Assembly (NCBI GenBank): GCA_031554725.1
Contig: JAVBUZ010000197.1
Location: 1-26,982 of the forward strand
Reading direction: 5' to 3'
Source: JAVBUZ01 sp031554725
GTDB taxonomy: Bacteria; Bacillota; Clostridia; Lachnospirales; Lachnospiraceae
Length of the DNA: 26,982 nucleotides
In this document: positions 8,207-15,795 of the stretch, piece by piece
Layout of the letters: every line of letters starts with the position of its first letter
Numbering within the stretch: position 1 is the first letter of the stretch
The notes under the pieces: generated by a model
What the model saw: only the letters and a program-made list of their open reading frames with translations
The model's database searches: none
What the model was told of the DNA's origin: nothing
Program-made: the position numbers and the translations under genes

Positions 8207-8704
8207 ATGGGAAATATCGTTCTAATAGGGATGCCTGGCGTTGGCAAAAGCACAGTCGGCGTGGTATTAGCCAAGCACCTTGGATATCAGTTTATTGATT
8301 CGGATTTAGTGATTCAGGCGAAGCATGGAAAGCTATTGCACGAAATAATTGAAGAAAAAGGGATAGAAGGATTCTGGCAGGTTGAAAATGATGTCAATGC
8401 TCATTTAGATGTAGATAGAGCTGTCATAGCAACTGGTGGGAGTGCAATTTATGGCGAGGAAGCTATGGAAAACCTGGCTAAGGAAGGAACCATACTTTAT
8501 TTGCAACTTTCTTACGAAGAGCTAGTCAATCGCTTGGGTGACTTGGCAGCACGAGGGGTTACCATGAAAACGGGGCAGACTTTAAAAGAGCTTTATGAAG
8601 AAAGAATTCCCCTATATGAGAAATATGCGACAAAAGCCATTTGCTGTGATGGCAAGATGATAAGAGAAATTGTAGCAGAAATTAGCACATGTATAAAAAA
8701 ATAA
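8207..8704 (+). CDS. Shikimate-kinase-like P-loop kinase, divergent substrate site
   Basis: 165 aa. NMP/shikimate-kinase fold: P-loop GMPGVGKST (8-16), Asp33 in FIDSD, lid-region Arg116 and Arg133 in ERIPLY. Against classical AroK/AroL, the Arg of the FR..E motif that holds shikimate is Trp57 (GFWQVE), and the GGG of the substrate loop is GGS (77-79, TGGSAIYG). The RPL of the lid is RGV. From memory, a separate branch of COG0703 annotated as shikimate kinase shares GGS and RG, so the true substrate may not be shikimate. Fold assignment is firm; the reaction is uncertain. No other aromatic pathway gene is nearby. A hairpin terminator follows directly. Confidence 0.72.
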   Translation: MGNIVLIGMPGVGKSTVGVVLAKHLGYQFIDSDLVIQAKHGKLLHEIIEEKGIEGFWQVENDVNAHLDVDRAVIATGGSAIYGEEAMENLAKEGTILYLQLSYEELVNRLGDLAARGVTMKTGQTLKELYEERIPLYEKYATKAICCDGKMIREIVAEISTCIKK

Positions 8705-8712
8705 GTTTTGGA

Positions 8713-8744
8713 AAAAATAGCGAGTAGAAATACTTGCTATTTTT
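8713..8744 (+). terminator. Terminator hairpin before spoVAE
   Basis: A 14-base-pair stem (AAAAATAGCGAGTA with TACTTGCTATTTTT, one G-T pair) closed by a GAAA loop and ending in a T-run. It lies between the kinase gene and spoVAE, so it could reduce read-through from the spoVAD operon into spoVAE. Confidence 0.75.
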
Positions 8745-8770
8745 ATTTCAAGAAAGATGAGGAAAACGTT

Positions 8771-9127
8771 ATGGCTTATATCAATGCATTTTGGGTGGGT
8801 GGTTTAATATGTGCACTATGTCAGGTTTTAATGGAAAAGACTAAAATGATGCCAGGAAGAATTATGGTTATGCTTGTTGTACTTGGAGCTATTATTAGCT
8901 TCTTTGGCTGGTATGCCCCATTTGCAGAATATGCAGGTGCTGGTGCATCAGTACCCCTATTAGGTTTTGGAAACCTCTTGATGAAAGGGGTAAAGGAAGC
9001 AATAGATGAAAATGGGATTATCGGAGTTTTCCAAGGTGGATTTAAAGCAGGTGCAGTAGGCAGTAGTGGTGCACTTATCTTTGGTTATCTGGCGAGTCTT
9101 ATTTTTAATCCTAAGATGAAAAAGTAA
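8771..9127 (+). CDS. spoVAE: Stage V sporulation protein AE (SpoVAEb type)
   Basis: 118 aa membrane protein with three or four hydrophobic helices. Recognised from its SpoVAE family blocks: AFWVGGLICALCQVLME at the N-terminus, AEYAGAGASVPLLGFGN in the middle, and IFGYLASLIFNPK at the C-terminus. It is part of the SpoVA channel through which dipicolinic acid crosses the spore inner membrane (known in Bacillus). The ATG at 8771 has GATGAGG eight bases upstream. An in-frame TTG at 8708 was rejected because the extension would run through the terminator hairpin. It is separated from spoVAD by five unrelated genes. Confidence 0.88.
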   Translation: MAYINAFWVGGLICALCQVLMEKTKMMPGRIMVMLVVLGAIISFFGWYAPFAEYAGAGASVPLLGFGNLLMKGVKEAIDENGIIGVFQGGFKAGAVGSSGALIFGYLASLIFNPKMKK

Positions 9128-9185
9128 TTATTAATCTTTAGTTAATCTTTCATTAAAACACACCTTTTTTTTCAAAATGTGCTAT

Positions 9186-9191
9186 TATAAT
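9186..9191 (+). promoter_or_regulatory. Candidate -10 box for the LTA-synthase-like gene
   Basis: A consensus TATAAT lies 57 bases before the ATG, in an AT-rich 120-base gap. No good -35 is visible at normal spacing (the region is a T-run), so this is weak support only. Confidence 0.35.
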
Positions 9192-9247
9192 TTATTAGGA
9201 AAAGTGCATATGATGAAGTGCAGTTATTATTGTAAGAGAGGTATGGG

Positions 9248-11284
9248 ATGAAGCGTAAATTTTTTACCTTTGCAGGATTGCTAATTTATATGGAAATAAT
9301 ATATCACATCGCAAGCTTTGGATTTGGGATGTTAAGTCCGATATTGATGTTTCCTATCATCATTTTTGTGGCGGGCTTACAAAGCTTGCTTTGTGGACTA
9401 TTTAGAGAGCGAACCAATAAAATACTGCTATGGTGCAGTTTGGTATTGGATTATTTGATATTTGCCAGTCAGCTAGTGTACATGAGTATTTTTAAGCAGC
9501 CTCTACTTTTTGCGGCCATGACCAATGCGGGGAAGGCGGCAGTAACCAACTATTGGCGAGAAGCTCTCTATGGAATCCTTATGGTGAGTGGTTATTTACT
9601 TCTTTTGGCAGTGCCCCTTGTGCTTGTAGGCGTGCTGCTACATAAAAAGAAGCTGGACTGTATTACTTATAAAAAGAGAAGTTGGATTGAGGCATTAATA
9701 GCACTAACAATAGGCGCAACAAGCTATGCAGTGATTTTGATTTTGGGAAGTATGGCAAGTACAGACTATTTTGAAGAATTTAGTGAATTTTTTGACCCCA
9801 ATATGATTATTGAAAATTATGGTGTGCTACCCGCTGTGCAAAGAGATATCGTGGATGGAATATTACCAGAAAAGGAATTGAAGCTTGAAGCCTTTAGAGT
9901 GGAAGAAACAGAGCTTCTACCAGAAGAATCAAAAGTAATTACGGTAGACGAAAGCAAAGTCAAGCCCCCATTTGCACAGGGAGGGACACAAGTACCTAAG
10001 CTAGATACCTCACCCAATGTGTTGCCAATTAATTTCGCCACTCTAGAAGAGCAGGAGGAAAATGGTGCAGTAAAGAAATTAGCAGCCTATATGCAAACCA
10101 TGGAACCGACCAAGAAAAATGAATATACAGGTATGTTTCAGGGATATAATTTGATTTATCTTACAGCGGAAGGTTTTTCGACTTATGCGATAGATGAAGA
10201 GCTTACCCCTACTTTGTATAAGCTTACACATTCAGGCTTTGTGGTAGATGACTATTATGTTCCCCTTTGGCAAACCAGTACAAGTGATGGTGAATATGTG
10301 AACTTAACGGGCCTAATTCCTGATCAACAGTTTAGCTTGAAGAGAAGCGCCGCTAATGAGCAACCTTTTTCTTTGCCGGCTTATTTTGCCAAGGAAGGTG
10401 TAAAAAGCTATGCGTATCATAATAACACCTTGTCCTACTATGATAGGCATTTAAGTCACCCTAACTTGGGCTATGACTTTAAAGCATCAAAGCTAGGTGA
10501 CTTGAGCGCAGAGGAGTGGGGAGACAAAGTGTTTCCGATGGATAATGCGAATTTCTGGCCTTCTTCTGATTTGGATATGATGAAGGCAACTCTTCCGGAG
10601 TATATAAATGATGAGCGATTTCATGCCTACTATATGACAGTATCAGGACATATGAATTATAATTTTACTGGGAATAAGATGTCTGGTATCCATAAAGAGG
10701 AGGTACAGAATCTACCTTATTCGGAGGAGGGTAAGGCATATATTGCTTGTAATATAGAGCTAGATAGAGCATTACAGTATCTGATTGAAGAGCTAGATAA
10801 GGCGGGTAAGCTAGAAAAAACAGTTATTTGCTTAAGTGCTGACCACTATCCTTATGCTATGAATATCAGAAATCTTGAGGAACTTGCTGGAAGGCCACTT
10901 GAAGGAACCCTAGATGTCTATAGAAATAGTTTGATATTATGGAATAGCGAGATGGAAACTGTGGAAGTGGAAAAGACAGGATGTGCGGCAGATATATTTC
11001 CAACGCTGCTAAACTTATTTGATTTTGACTTTGATTCTAGATTGTTTGCAGGAAGGGATTTACTTTCTGATAGCCCATCCTTGGTAATCTTTTCAGATAG
11101 AAGTTTTATTACCGATAAGATCATCTATAATCGAAAGGCCAAGACCCTAGAATCTAGAACGGAAGAGCCAGTAGATGAGACATACTATGAACAGATGAAA
11201 AAGCAGGTAAAGGGTATCTATGAATTCTCGGCAGGAATATTACAGCAGGGATTTTATAAGTATGTTGAAGATGCTTTAGAATAG
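9248..11284 (+). CDS. LTA synthase family sulfatase-fold membrane protein
   Basis: 678 aa. An N-terminal membrane domain of about five helices (to about residue 175), a linker of about 100 residues rich in Glu, then an extracellular alkaline-phosphatase-fold domain. Active-site candidates in LtaS order: Glu308 in LTAEGF, Thr345 in TSTSDGEY (the phospho-Thr nucleophile), His468 in VSGHMNY, and Asp532-His533 in SADHYPYA. LtaS polymerises glycerol-phosphate from phosphatidylglycerol; relatives transfer phosphoglycerol or phosphoethanolamine to other glycans, so the acceptor here is open. Start ATG has AGAGAGGTATGGG upstream. Single gene with a hairpin at its 3' end. Confidence 0.85.
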   Translation: MKRKFFTFAGLLIYMEIIYHIASFGFGMLSPILMFPIIIFVAGLQSLLCGLFRERTNKILLWCSLVLDYLIFASQLVYMSIFKQPLLFAAMTNAGKAAVTNYWREALYGILMVSGYLLLLAVPLVLVGVLLHKKKLDCITYKKRSWIEALIALTIGATSYAVILILGSMASTDYFEEFSEFFDPNMIIENYGVLPAVQRDIVDGILPEKELKLEAFRVEETELLPEESKVITVDESKVKPPFAQGGTQVPKLDTSPNVLPINFATLEEQEENGAVKKLAAYMQTMEPTKKNEYTGMFQGYNLIYLTAEGFSTYAIDEELTPTLYKLTHSGFVVDDYYVPLWQTSTSDGEYVNLTGLIPDQQFSLKRSAANEQPFSLPAYFAKEGVKSYAYHNNTLSYYDRHLSHPNLGYDFKASKLGDLSAEEWGDKVFPMDNANFWPSSDLDMMKATLPEYINDERFHAYYMTVSGHMNYNFTGNKMSGIHKEEVQNLPYSEEGKAYIACNIELDRALQYLIEELDKAGKLEKTVICLSADHYPYAMNIRNLEELAGRPLEGTLDVYRNSLILWNSEMETVEVEKTGCAADIFPTLLNLFDFDFDSRLFAGRDLLSDSPSLVIFSDRSFITDKIIYNRKAKTLESRTEEPVDETYYEQMKKQVKGIYEFSAGILQQGFYKYVEDALE

Positions 11285-11293
11285 TAATAAAAA

Positions 11294-11322
11294 CGCCTAT
11301 GAGTTATAGTACCTCATAGGCG
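11294..11322. terminator. Shared terminator between convergent genes
   Basis: A perfect 10-base-pair stem, CGCCTATGAG with CTCATAGGCG, and a 9-base loop. On the minus strand it is followed by TTTTTATTA, a proper T-tract ending the DUF5721 gene. On the plus strand it is followed by a broken T-run, so it may also stop the LTA-synthase-like transcript. One arm overlaps the last codons of the DUF5721 gene. Confidence 0.8.
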
Positions 11323-11807
11323 ATTTCGTTTTTGGATAAAAATTTTAAAAATGCATTGTCCCATAATATATCAGGCTCTTTATCAACTAAGAAGGTACGA
11401 AAAGAAGTACCCGTTAAAAGCACCACCTTTTGACCATCAAACTTCACAGTAAGAACAAAAGCTTTTATTTGTTGAGGGCTGATGCTAGCACCACCTTTGG
11501 AGAGAATCGGCTCCACATATTCGGGCTGTAGGTGAAATACGAACTTGAAGTTTAACGGTGTACGCTTGCCCTTTATCAAATCAAAGGCAAGGGGGCGCAT
11601 ATTCTTCCAAAGTGCAAATTCAAAAGGACAAATAGTAATGTCCTCTAAGTCCTCAGGAGAATAAAATTCCCTATTAATTCGCCCGTCGATATGATAAGTG
11701 GAGGAAGTCGAAATAGATGCTTCCTCAAGTAAGAATATGTCAAAGATTTCAGTGTTAAGCAATTTGTTCATAAAATGCTTTAAAGAAGAAATTTGGATTG
11801 CTAACAT
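11304..11807 (-). CDS. DUF5721 family protein
   Basis: 167 aa soluble protein resembling DUF5721, a family I know only from Lachnospiraceae and relatives, with no assigned function. Family-like blocks are the N-terminal MLAIQISSLKHFMNKL, the FLLEEASISTSSTYHIDGRIN segment and the central KFVFHLQPEYVE strand. The start at 11807 is chosen because GAGG lies six bases upstream; the in-frame ATG at 11873 has no ribosome site and would add 22 atypical residues. Single gene between two oppositely oriented genes. Confidence 0.72.
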   Translation of the reverse strand: MLAIQISSLKHFMNKLLNTEIFDIFLLEEASISTSSTYHIDGRINREFYSPEDLEDITICPFEFALWKNMRPLAFDLIKGKRTPLNFKFVFHLQPEYVEPILSKGGASISPQQIKAFVLTVKFDGQKVVLLTGTSFRTFLVDKEPDILWDNAFLKFLSKNEIAYEVL

Positions 11808-11897
11808 AAATAACCTCACGTTTGTTTTTCTCACGGCAGCTCTGTTAAAGTAAACTTTACTCAGTTTATGCATTGATGGTCTCTGCCGTTTGCGTAC

Positions 11898-11903
11898 ATT
11901 ATA
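11898..11903 (-). promoter_or_regulatory. Candidate extended -10 promoter for the DUF5721 gene
   Basis: Minus strand reads TGG-TATAAT, a perfect extended -10, about 90 bases before the DUF5721 start. No clear -35. Confidence 0.5.
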
Positions 11904-11954
11904 CCATATCAGTTAAAAAAAAGTATATATCTTGCAGAAAAGTAAAATAATAGC

Positions 11955-11983
11955 TTTACACTGATTCGGTGTTATGCTACTAT
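11955..11983 (+). promoter_or_regulatory. Sigma-A promoter for the degV gene
   Basis: TTTACA (11955-11960), 17-base spacer, TACTAT (11978-11983), 66 bases before the start codon. Close to consensus with ideal spacing. Confidence 0.65.
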
Positions 11984-12049
11984 CATAAGTGGTTATTGAA
12001 ACTACATAGAGTGGTTTTTGAGATATATAGCAAGGAAATGAGGTAAATT

Positions 12050-12886
12050 ATGGCATACAAAATAGTGGTGGATAGCTGTTGTGAGCTTCCAGAGGAATAT
12101 GCGCAGGACAAACGATTTGAAAGAGTACCATTAGGATTAGAGGTTGGAGACTATCAGATTTTAGATGATGAAACTTTTAATCAAGCAGAATTTTTGGCAC
12201 ATGTGGCAGCATATCCCAAATGTCCAAAATCTTCTTGTCCTTCACCTGAACGGTTTATGGAGGCATATAATTGTGAGGCAGAAGATGTATATGTTGTAAC
12301 CTTGTCATCACAGCTTAGCGGAAGTTATAATAGCGCAGAGCTGGGAAAGAATTTATATAAAGAGACTTATGGCGAAAAAAATATTCACGTAGTAGATTCA
12401 GAATCTGCTAGCTGCGGTGAAGCTCAAATAGCTCTAAAAATTATGGAATTAGCTGAAGCTGGAAAAAGCTTTGAAGAAATCGTTTCAGCAGCAGAAAAAT
12501 TTAGAGATGAACTAACTACTTACTTTGTATTAGACAACCTAGAGACCCTACGTAAGAATGGAAGATTATCTGGAGTAAAGGCAATTGTAGCATCGACTCT
12601 TAATATTAAGCCAGTTATGGGTGCTGATAAGGGGGTTATTGTACAGCGTGCTCAGTGCATCGGAATGAAGAAGGCACTAGCTAAGATGACCGATTTAATT
12701 GCAGCAGAGCTTGTAGATGGAGAGAGTAAGACGATCAGAATTACACAGTGTAACTGTCCTGAAAGAGCAGAAACGGTAAAGAAGATGTTAGAAGAAAAAG
12801 TAACCTGTAAAGCAATCACCATACTTGATACAGCAGGTGTCAGCAGCATGTATGCTAATGATGGTGGTATAATTATCGTTGTTTAG
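12050..12886 (+). CDS. DegV family fatty-acid-binding protein
   Basis: 278 aa, typical length for DegV (FakB-like) proteins, which bind a fatty acid and can present it to the kinase FakA for phosphorylation. Seen: the opening VVDSCCELP, the VVTLSSQLSGSYNSA block with the Ser residues that hold the carboxylate, VVDSESAS, and LETLRKNGRLSG. No fakA is in the window, so the partner must be elsewhere. Start ATG is preceded by AATGAGG. The gene ends just before a long hairpin shared with the convergent LytTR gene. Confidence 0.9.
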   Translation: MAYKIVVDSCCELPEEYAQDKRFERVPLGLEVGDYQILDDETFNQAEFLAHVAAYPKCPKSSCPSPERFMEAYNCEAEDVYVVTLSSQLSGSYNSAELGKNLYKETYGEKNIHVVDSESASCGEAQIALKIMELAEAGKSFEEIVSAAEKFRDELTTYFVLDNLETLRKNGRLSGVKAIVASTLNIKPVMGADKGVIVQRAQCIGMKKALAKMTDLIAAELVDGESKTIRITQCNCPERAETVKKMLEEKVTCKAITILDTAGVSSMYANDGGIIIVV

Positions 12887-12925
12887 AAGGGGATTTCCCC
12901 CCCCGATTGAGCATAGTTTGACACA

Positions 12926-12971
12926 CAAAGTTAGAAGCCAGATAAAGAAATTTATCTGGCTTCTAACTTTG
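12926..12971. terminator. Long perfect hairpin between convergent genes
   Basis: A 21-base-pair perfect inverted repeat (12926-12946 with 12951-12971) closed by a 4-base loop, GAAA on the plus strand. It covers the stop codon of the LytTR gene. There is no real T-tract on either side, so it may act as an RNA 3'-end stabiliser or a two-way transcription barrier rather than a textbook terminator. Confidence 0.65.
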
Positions 12972-13670
12972 TTCAAACTCACGAAACATGAGTCTTGCAT
13001 ATTCTAATATTTTGCCAAATGCTTTAAAAACACTACCATCTATCATGGTTATCTTGTGGAAGGAAATCTTGCTAATATGCCTTCCGTTAAGAATTACTTT
13101 TGTGTTTGGTGCAAAAAAGGAAGAGAATTGTTCAATTTGAGAAAAGAAGTTCAGTATATTTGTGCCCACGATGACCTGTTGTCCACTTACCAACGTAACA
13201 GTTATGTTACAGCCAGATTCGCAAGCAAATAAAATATCTCGTTCCTTTACATAAAAGGTTTCTTCCTTTGAACGAAGCTCTATAACCGGTTCGGCCATAT
13301 CAGCAAGCTGCTGGGCATGATCAATAACATCCGGAAGCATCGCTGCAAGAATCGGTTTATCTAAAAAGATAACGCGCTCCTCCTTAGTCAATTCGTGGTA
13401 GTTAATATCAGAAGAACATAAAATAACAGGAGCTGTCGAACCTACAGTAGTTAGAGAATTTAATAAATCAATGCCAGAAGTATTACCTTTACACATGTCA
13501 ATAAAGAAGGCATCATACTGCATGGGATTTTTTAATAAATTTTCTGCACTGCCAAAAGAATCCACGTATAGAGGACCTTTCGTTTGAGCACGTTTATCAG
13601 ACTCTCTTTTTAAAAGTCTCTCCAATTGTTTTCTGTCCGCAACATTATCATCACAAATTGCAACATGCAT
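12963..13670 (-). CDS. LytTR family response regulator
   Basis: 235 aa. The N-terminal receiver has acidic residues Asp7-Asp8, phospho-acceptor Asp58 in FFIDM and Lys105 in FLDKP. The C-terminal LytTR DNA-binding domain runs from about residue 130 (VIELRSKEETFYVKERDI) and includes the NGRHISKIS segment. It belongs to the AgrA/LytR-like class, which usually responds to peptide signals through a HPK10 kinase. No kinase, peptide precursor or exporter is adjacent, so it is an orphan here. Start has AGGAGG five bases upstream. The foldback element E1 lies just upstream. Confidence 0.88.
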   Translation of the reverse strand: MHVAICDDNVADRKQLERLLKRESDKRAQTKGPLYVDSFGSAENLLKNPMQYDAFFIDMCKGNTSGIDLLNSLTTVGSTAPVILCSSDINYHELTKEERVIFLDKPILAAMLPDVIDHAQQLADMAEPVIELRSKEETFYVKERDILFACESGCNITVTLVSGQQVIVGTNILNFFSQIEQFSSFFAPNTKVILNGRHISKISFHKITMIDGSVFKAFGKILEYARLMFREFEQS

Positions 13671-13681
13671 AGGAGCCTCCT

Positions 13682-13862
13682 TTTATGAATTATGCTTTAT
13701 CAGAAGAAATTTTATTGTTCTTTTATTTGGGGCACGCTCTCGCTTGGATGAATCCGTAGTGGTGCATAAAATCTGAGAATACCAGATTTAAGCACCAACG
13801 GCTTCAAACAGCCCATCATAAAAGACAATAAAATTTCTTCTGTAGAAATCAAATTTCATAAA
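13682..13862 (+). repeat. Foldback element E1 (structured repeat, core on plus strand)
   Basis: Fills the 223-base gap between the LytTR and DUF1294 genes. Outer arms: an 18-base perfect inverted repeat (13701-13718 with 13825-13842), extended inward by TTTTAT/ATAAAA and GGGC/GCCC and outward by TTTATGAA/TTCATAAA. Then comes a 27-base core (13733-13759) shared with E2 and E3. The inner hairpin has an 8-bp helix 13750-13757/13798-13805 with one mismatch, an unpaired AG (13758-13759), a 6-bp helix 13760-13765/13792-13797, and a 7-bp helix 13769-13775/13783-13789. It has no coding potential. Its orientation is opposite to both flanking genes, which argues against a simple leader or terminator role. 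Confidence 0.75.
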
Positions 13863-13893
13863 TGATAGAGCAAAAAGCGTCGGCCGACACCAT

Positions 13894-14190
13894 TTACATA
13901 GTAAGGAACTGTACAGGTGCATAGAAAATAAGTAGGAATAGGCAAGCAAGTTGGATAATTAAAATTGCAGGCATGCCATACACAAAATACCATTTTCTTG
14001 TTTTATGTCTGAAGGAATACATACCCAAAAGGGTGCCAATACTTCCGCCTATAAACGCAACAATAAAGAGAGTTGCTTCCGGTATACGGAAGGCTCCCTT
14101 TATTGATTTACGTTTATCAATTCCCATTATGGAAAAGCCGATTAAATTTAGAACTAAGAAATATGAAAATAAAAATAATACAACAGTCAT
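13894..14190 (-). CDS. DUF1294 family small membrane protein
   Basis: 98 aa, with three hydrophobic segments and the family motif region MGIDKRKSIKGAFRIPEATLF followed by GGSIGTLLGMYSFRHKTRKWYF. DUF1294 proteins are common short membrane proteins of unknown function. The start is supported by AAGGTGAT upstream. It is transcribed in the same direction as argG, whose start is far upstream and whose stop lies 33 bases before this start, so it may be the last gene of the argG transcript. Confidence 0.88.
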   Translation of the reverse strand: MTVVLFLFSYFLVLNLIGFSIMGIDKRKSIKGAFRIPEATLFIVAFIGGSIGTLLGMYSFRHKTRKWYFVYGMPAILIIQLACLFLLIFYAPVQFLTM

Positions 14191-14223
14191 AGTATCACCT
14201 TTTTGTGGGTGCTAAGGAAGGTA

Positions 14224-15444
14224 TTAGTTTTTACCATTAACTTCCTGCATTTTCATCGCGCGTACCTTGCAAGAAAGACCAAATAAATTGATAAAGCCCT
14301 CTGCATCGTGGTGGTCATATAAATCACCAGTAGTAAAGGAAGCAATGGATTCGTTGTAAAGAGAATAAGGAGAAGTGGTTCCAGCCTTAATAATATTTCC
14401 CTTGTATAGTTTAAACTTAACTTCACCAGTTACGTATTCCTGAGTTGACTCAACAAATGCCTGAACTGCTTCACGAAGAGGTGTGAACCATTTTCCTTCG
14501 TATACGATGTCAGCATAACGGTTACCCATTTCTTTTTTCATGGTATAGGTGTCGCGGTCTAGGATAAGCTCCTCTAACTGCTGATGAGCTTCCATAAGGA
14601 TGGTTCCGCCTGGAGTCTCATATACACCACGGGATTTCATACCAACAACACGGTTCTCTACGATATCAATGATACCTACGCCGTGCTTGCCACCAAGCTT
14701 ATTTAGCTCGCGAACGATATCAGCGTATTTCATCTTTTTGCCATTTACAGAAGTTGGAATACCCTTTTCAAAGGTAATAGTTACATATTCGCCTTCTTCT
14801 GGAGCTTTTTCAGGTGTACTTCCAAGAACTAAAAGATGGTCAAAGTTTGGCTCGTTTGCCGGATCTTCTAATTCTAAACCTTCATGGCTAATGTGCCAGA
14901 TGTTACGGTCGCGGCTGTAAGAAGAGTTAGCAGAGAATGGTAAGTCAATTCCGTGTGCTTTGCAGTATTCAATTTCAGATTCACGAGAATCCATAGTCCA
15001 CTTATCATTTCTCCAAGCTGCAATAATCTGTAGGTCTGGAGCAAGAGCTTTGATACCAAGTTCAAAACGAATCTGGTCATTACCTTTTCCGGTAGCACCG
15101 TGACAGATTGCAACAGCGCCTTCTTTACGAGCGATTTCTACTAGCTTCTTAGCGATAAGAGGTCTTGCCATAGAGGTTCCTAGTAAATATTTGTTCTCGT
15201 ATACTGCATATGCCTGAACACATGGAGCAATATATTCTTCGCAAAATTCATCTACAACATCTAAAATGTATAATTTCTCAGCGCCACAGAATTTTGCTCT
15301 TTCATCTAATCCGTCTAATTCCTCTTCTTGACCACAGTCGATACATACACAAACAACTTCGTAATCAAAATTTTCCTTTAACCAAGGGATAATTGCTGTG
15401 GTATCTAAACCGCCAGAGTATGCCAAAATAACTTTTTCTTTCAT
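14224..15444 (-). CDS. argG: Argininosuccinate synthase
   Basis: 406 aa, normal length. Joins citrulline and aspartate using ATP to make argininosuccinate, the penultimate step of arginine synthesis. Seen: the ATP-pyrophosphatase P-loop AYSGGLDTT at the N-terminus, the HGATGKGNDQIRFE block, AAWRNDKWTMDSR, and the GVYETPGGTILMEAH region. ATG at 15444 chosen because GGAGG lies eight bases upstream; the longer in-frame ORF to 15483 has no ribosome site. argH, its usual partner, is not in the window. A promoter and ARG-box-like array lie directly upstream, so arginine repression is likely. Confidence 0.97.
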   Translation of the reverse strand: MKEKVILAYSGGLDTTAIIPWLKENFDYEVVCVCIDCGQEEELDGLDERAKFCGAEKLYILDVVDEFCEEYIAPCVQAYAVYENKYLLGTSMARPLIAKKLVEIARKEGAVAICHGATGKGNDQIRFELGIKALAPDLQIIAAWRNDKWTMDSRESEIEYCKAHGIDLPFSANSSYSRDRNIWHISHEGLELEDPANEPNFDHLLVLGSTPEKAPEEGEYVTITFEKGIPTSVNGKKMKYADIVRELNKLGGKHGVGIIDIVENRVVGMKSRGVYETPGGTILMEAHQQLEELILDRDTYTMKKEMGNRYADIVYEGKWFTPLREAVQAFVESTQEYVTGEVKFKLYKGNIIKAGTTSPYSLYNESIASFTTGDLYDHHDAEGFINLFGLSCKVRAMKMQEVNGKN

Positions 15445-15499
15445 AATAAAGGCCTCCATATTTAATATGTATTTGATATTCATTTATAATTCTGAAAAC

Positions 15500-15528
15500 A
15501 CTATACAATACTTTTGGTAGAAAAGCAA
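15500..15528 (-). promoter_or_regulatory. Sigma-A promoter for argG
   Basis: Minus strand: TTGCTT (15523-15528), 17-base spacer, TATAGT (15500-15505), about 55 bases before the argG start. It is directly downstream (in the direction of argG transcription) of the ARG-box array. Confidence 0.65.
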
Positions 15529-15535
15529 GTGGTGG

Positions 15536-15621
15536 TGTATAAAAAGTTTGTTGAATGCATAAAAACAATGAAATAATACAATAAAGTTGCATAAAACAGT
15601 TCTGGTGTGTATAAAAATGCA
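15536..15621. promoter_or_regulatory. ARG-box-like operator array upstream of argG
   Basis: Four TGYATAAAA-type sites begin at 15536, 15556, 15588 and 15608. They sit as two pairs 20 bases apart, about two helical turns, matching how ArgR/AhrC hexamers bind paired boxes. The best is TGTATAAAAATGCA (15608-15621), close to the known WNTGAATWWWWATTCANW pattern. No argR gene is in the window. The binding assignment is inference from pattern and gene context. Confidence 0.65.
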
Positions 15622-15730
15622 ATAATATACAAATCGGATTTACGAAGGAGCCTTGAGAGGACTTTGGATGAGATAGAGTAAAGAGCTTGATTATATGGGT
15701 TCATTCAAAGTCACAGAGGCTGGTCAGGCT

Positions 15731-15793
15731 ATGTTTGAAATTACAAGGGCAGCAGATTATCTTGTGACAGTTACTTTCCCTTAATTCAAACAT
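15731..15793 (+). repeat. Imperfect inverted repeat upstream of the cassette promoter
   Basis: ATGTTTGAA...AGGG (15731-15749) pairs with CCCTTAATTCAAACAT (15778-15793), with small bulges and a 28-base loop. It lies in the 419-base gap between argG and the HTH gene. The left half of that gap holds the argG promoter and ARG boxes; 15622-15730 shows nothing I can name. It could be a terminator-like barrier or the scar of an insertion. Confidence 0.4.
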
Positions 15794-15795
15794 CG

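Noticed and set aside
8708..8770. Possible 21-residue N-terminal extension of SpoVAE from a TTG codon
   Set aside because: The stretch is the terminator hairpin, lacks a ribosome site, and known SpoVAE proteins begin at the ATG at 8771, which has GATGAGG upstream.
11808..11873. Longer DUF5721 reading frame
   Set aside because: No ribosome site before 11873, while the ATG at 11807 has GAGG at ideal distance and gives the family's normal start.
13879..13888. GTCGGCCGAC palindrome after the DUF1294 gene as terminator
   Set aside because: It is a self-complementary 10-mer with no room for a loop; the T-run after it on the minus strand is short. Too weak to list.
15695..15784. 29-codon open frame between argG and the HTH gene
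   Set aside because: No ribosome site, no recognised product, and half of it lies in an imperfect inverted repeat; it looks like non-coding DNA or a remnant.
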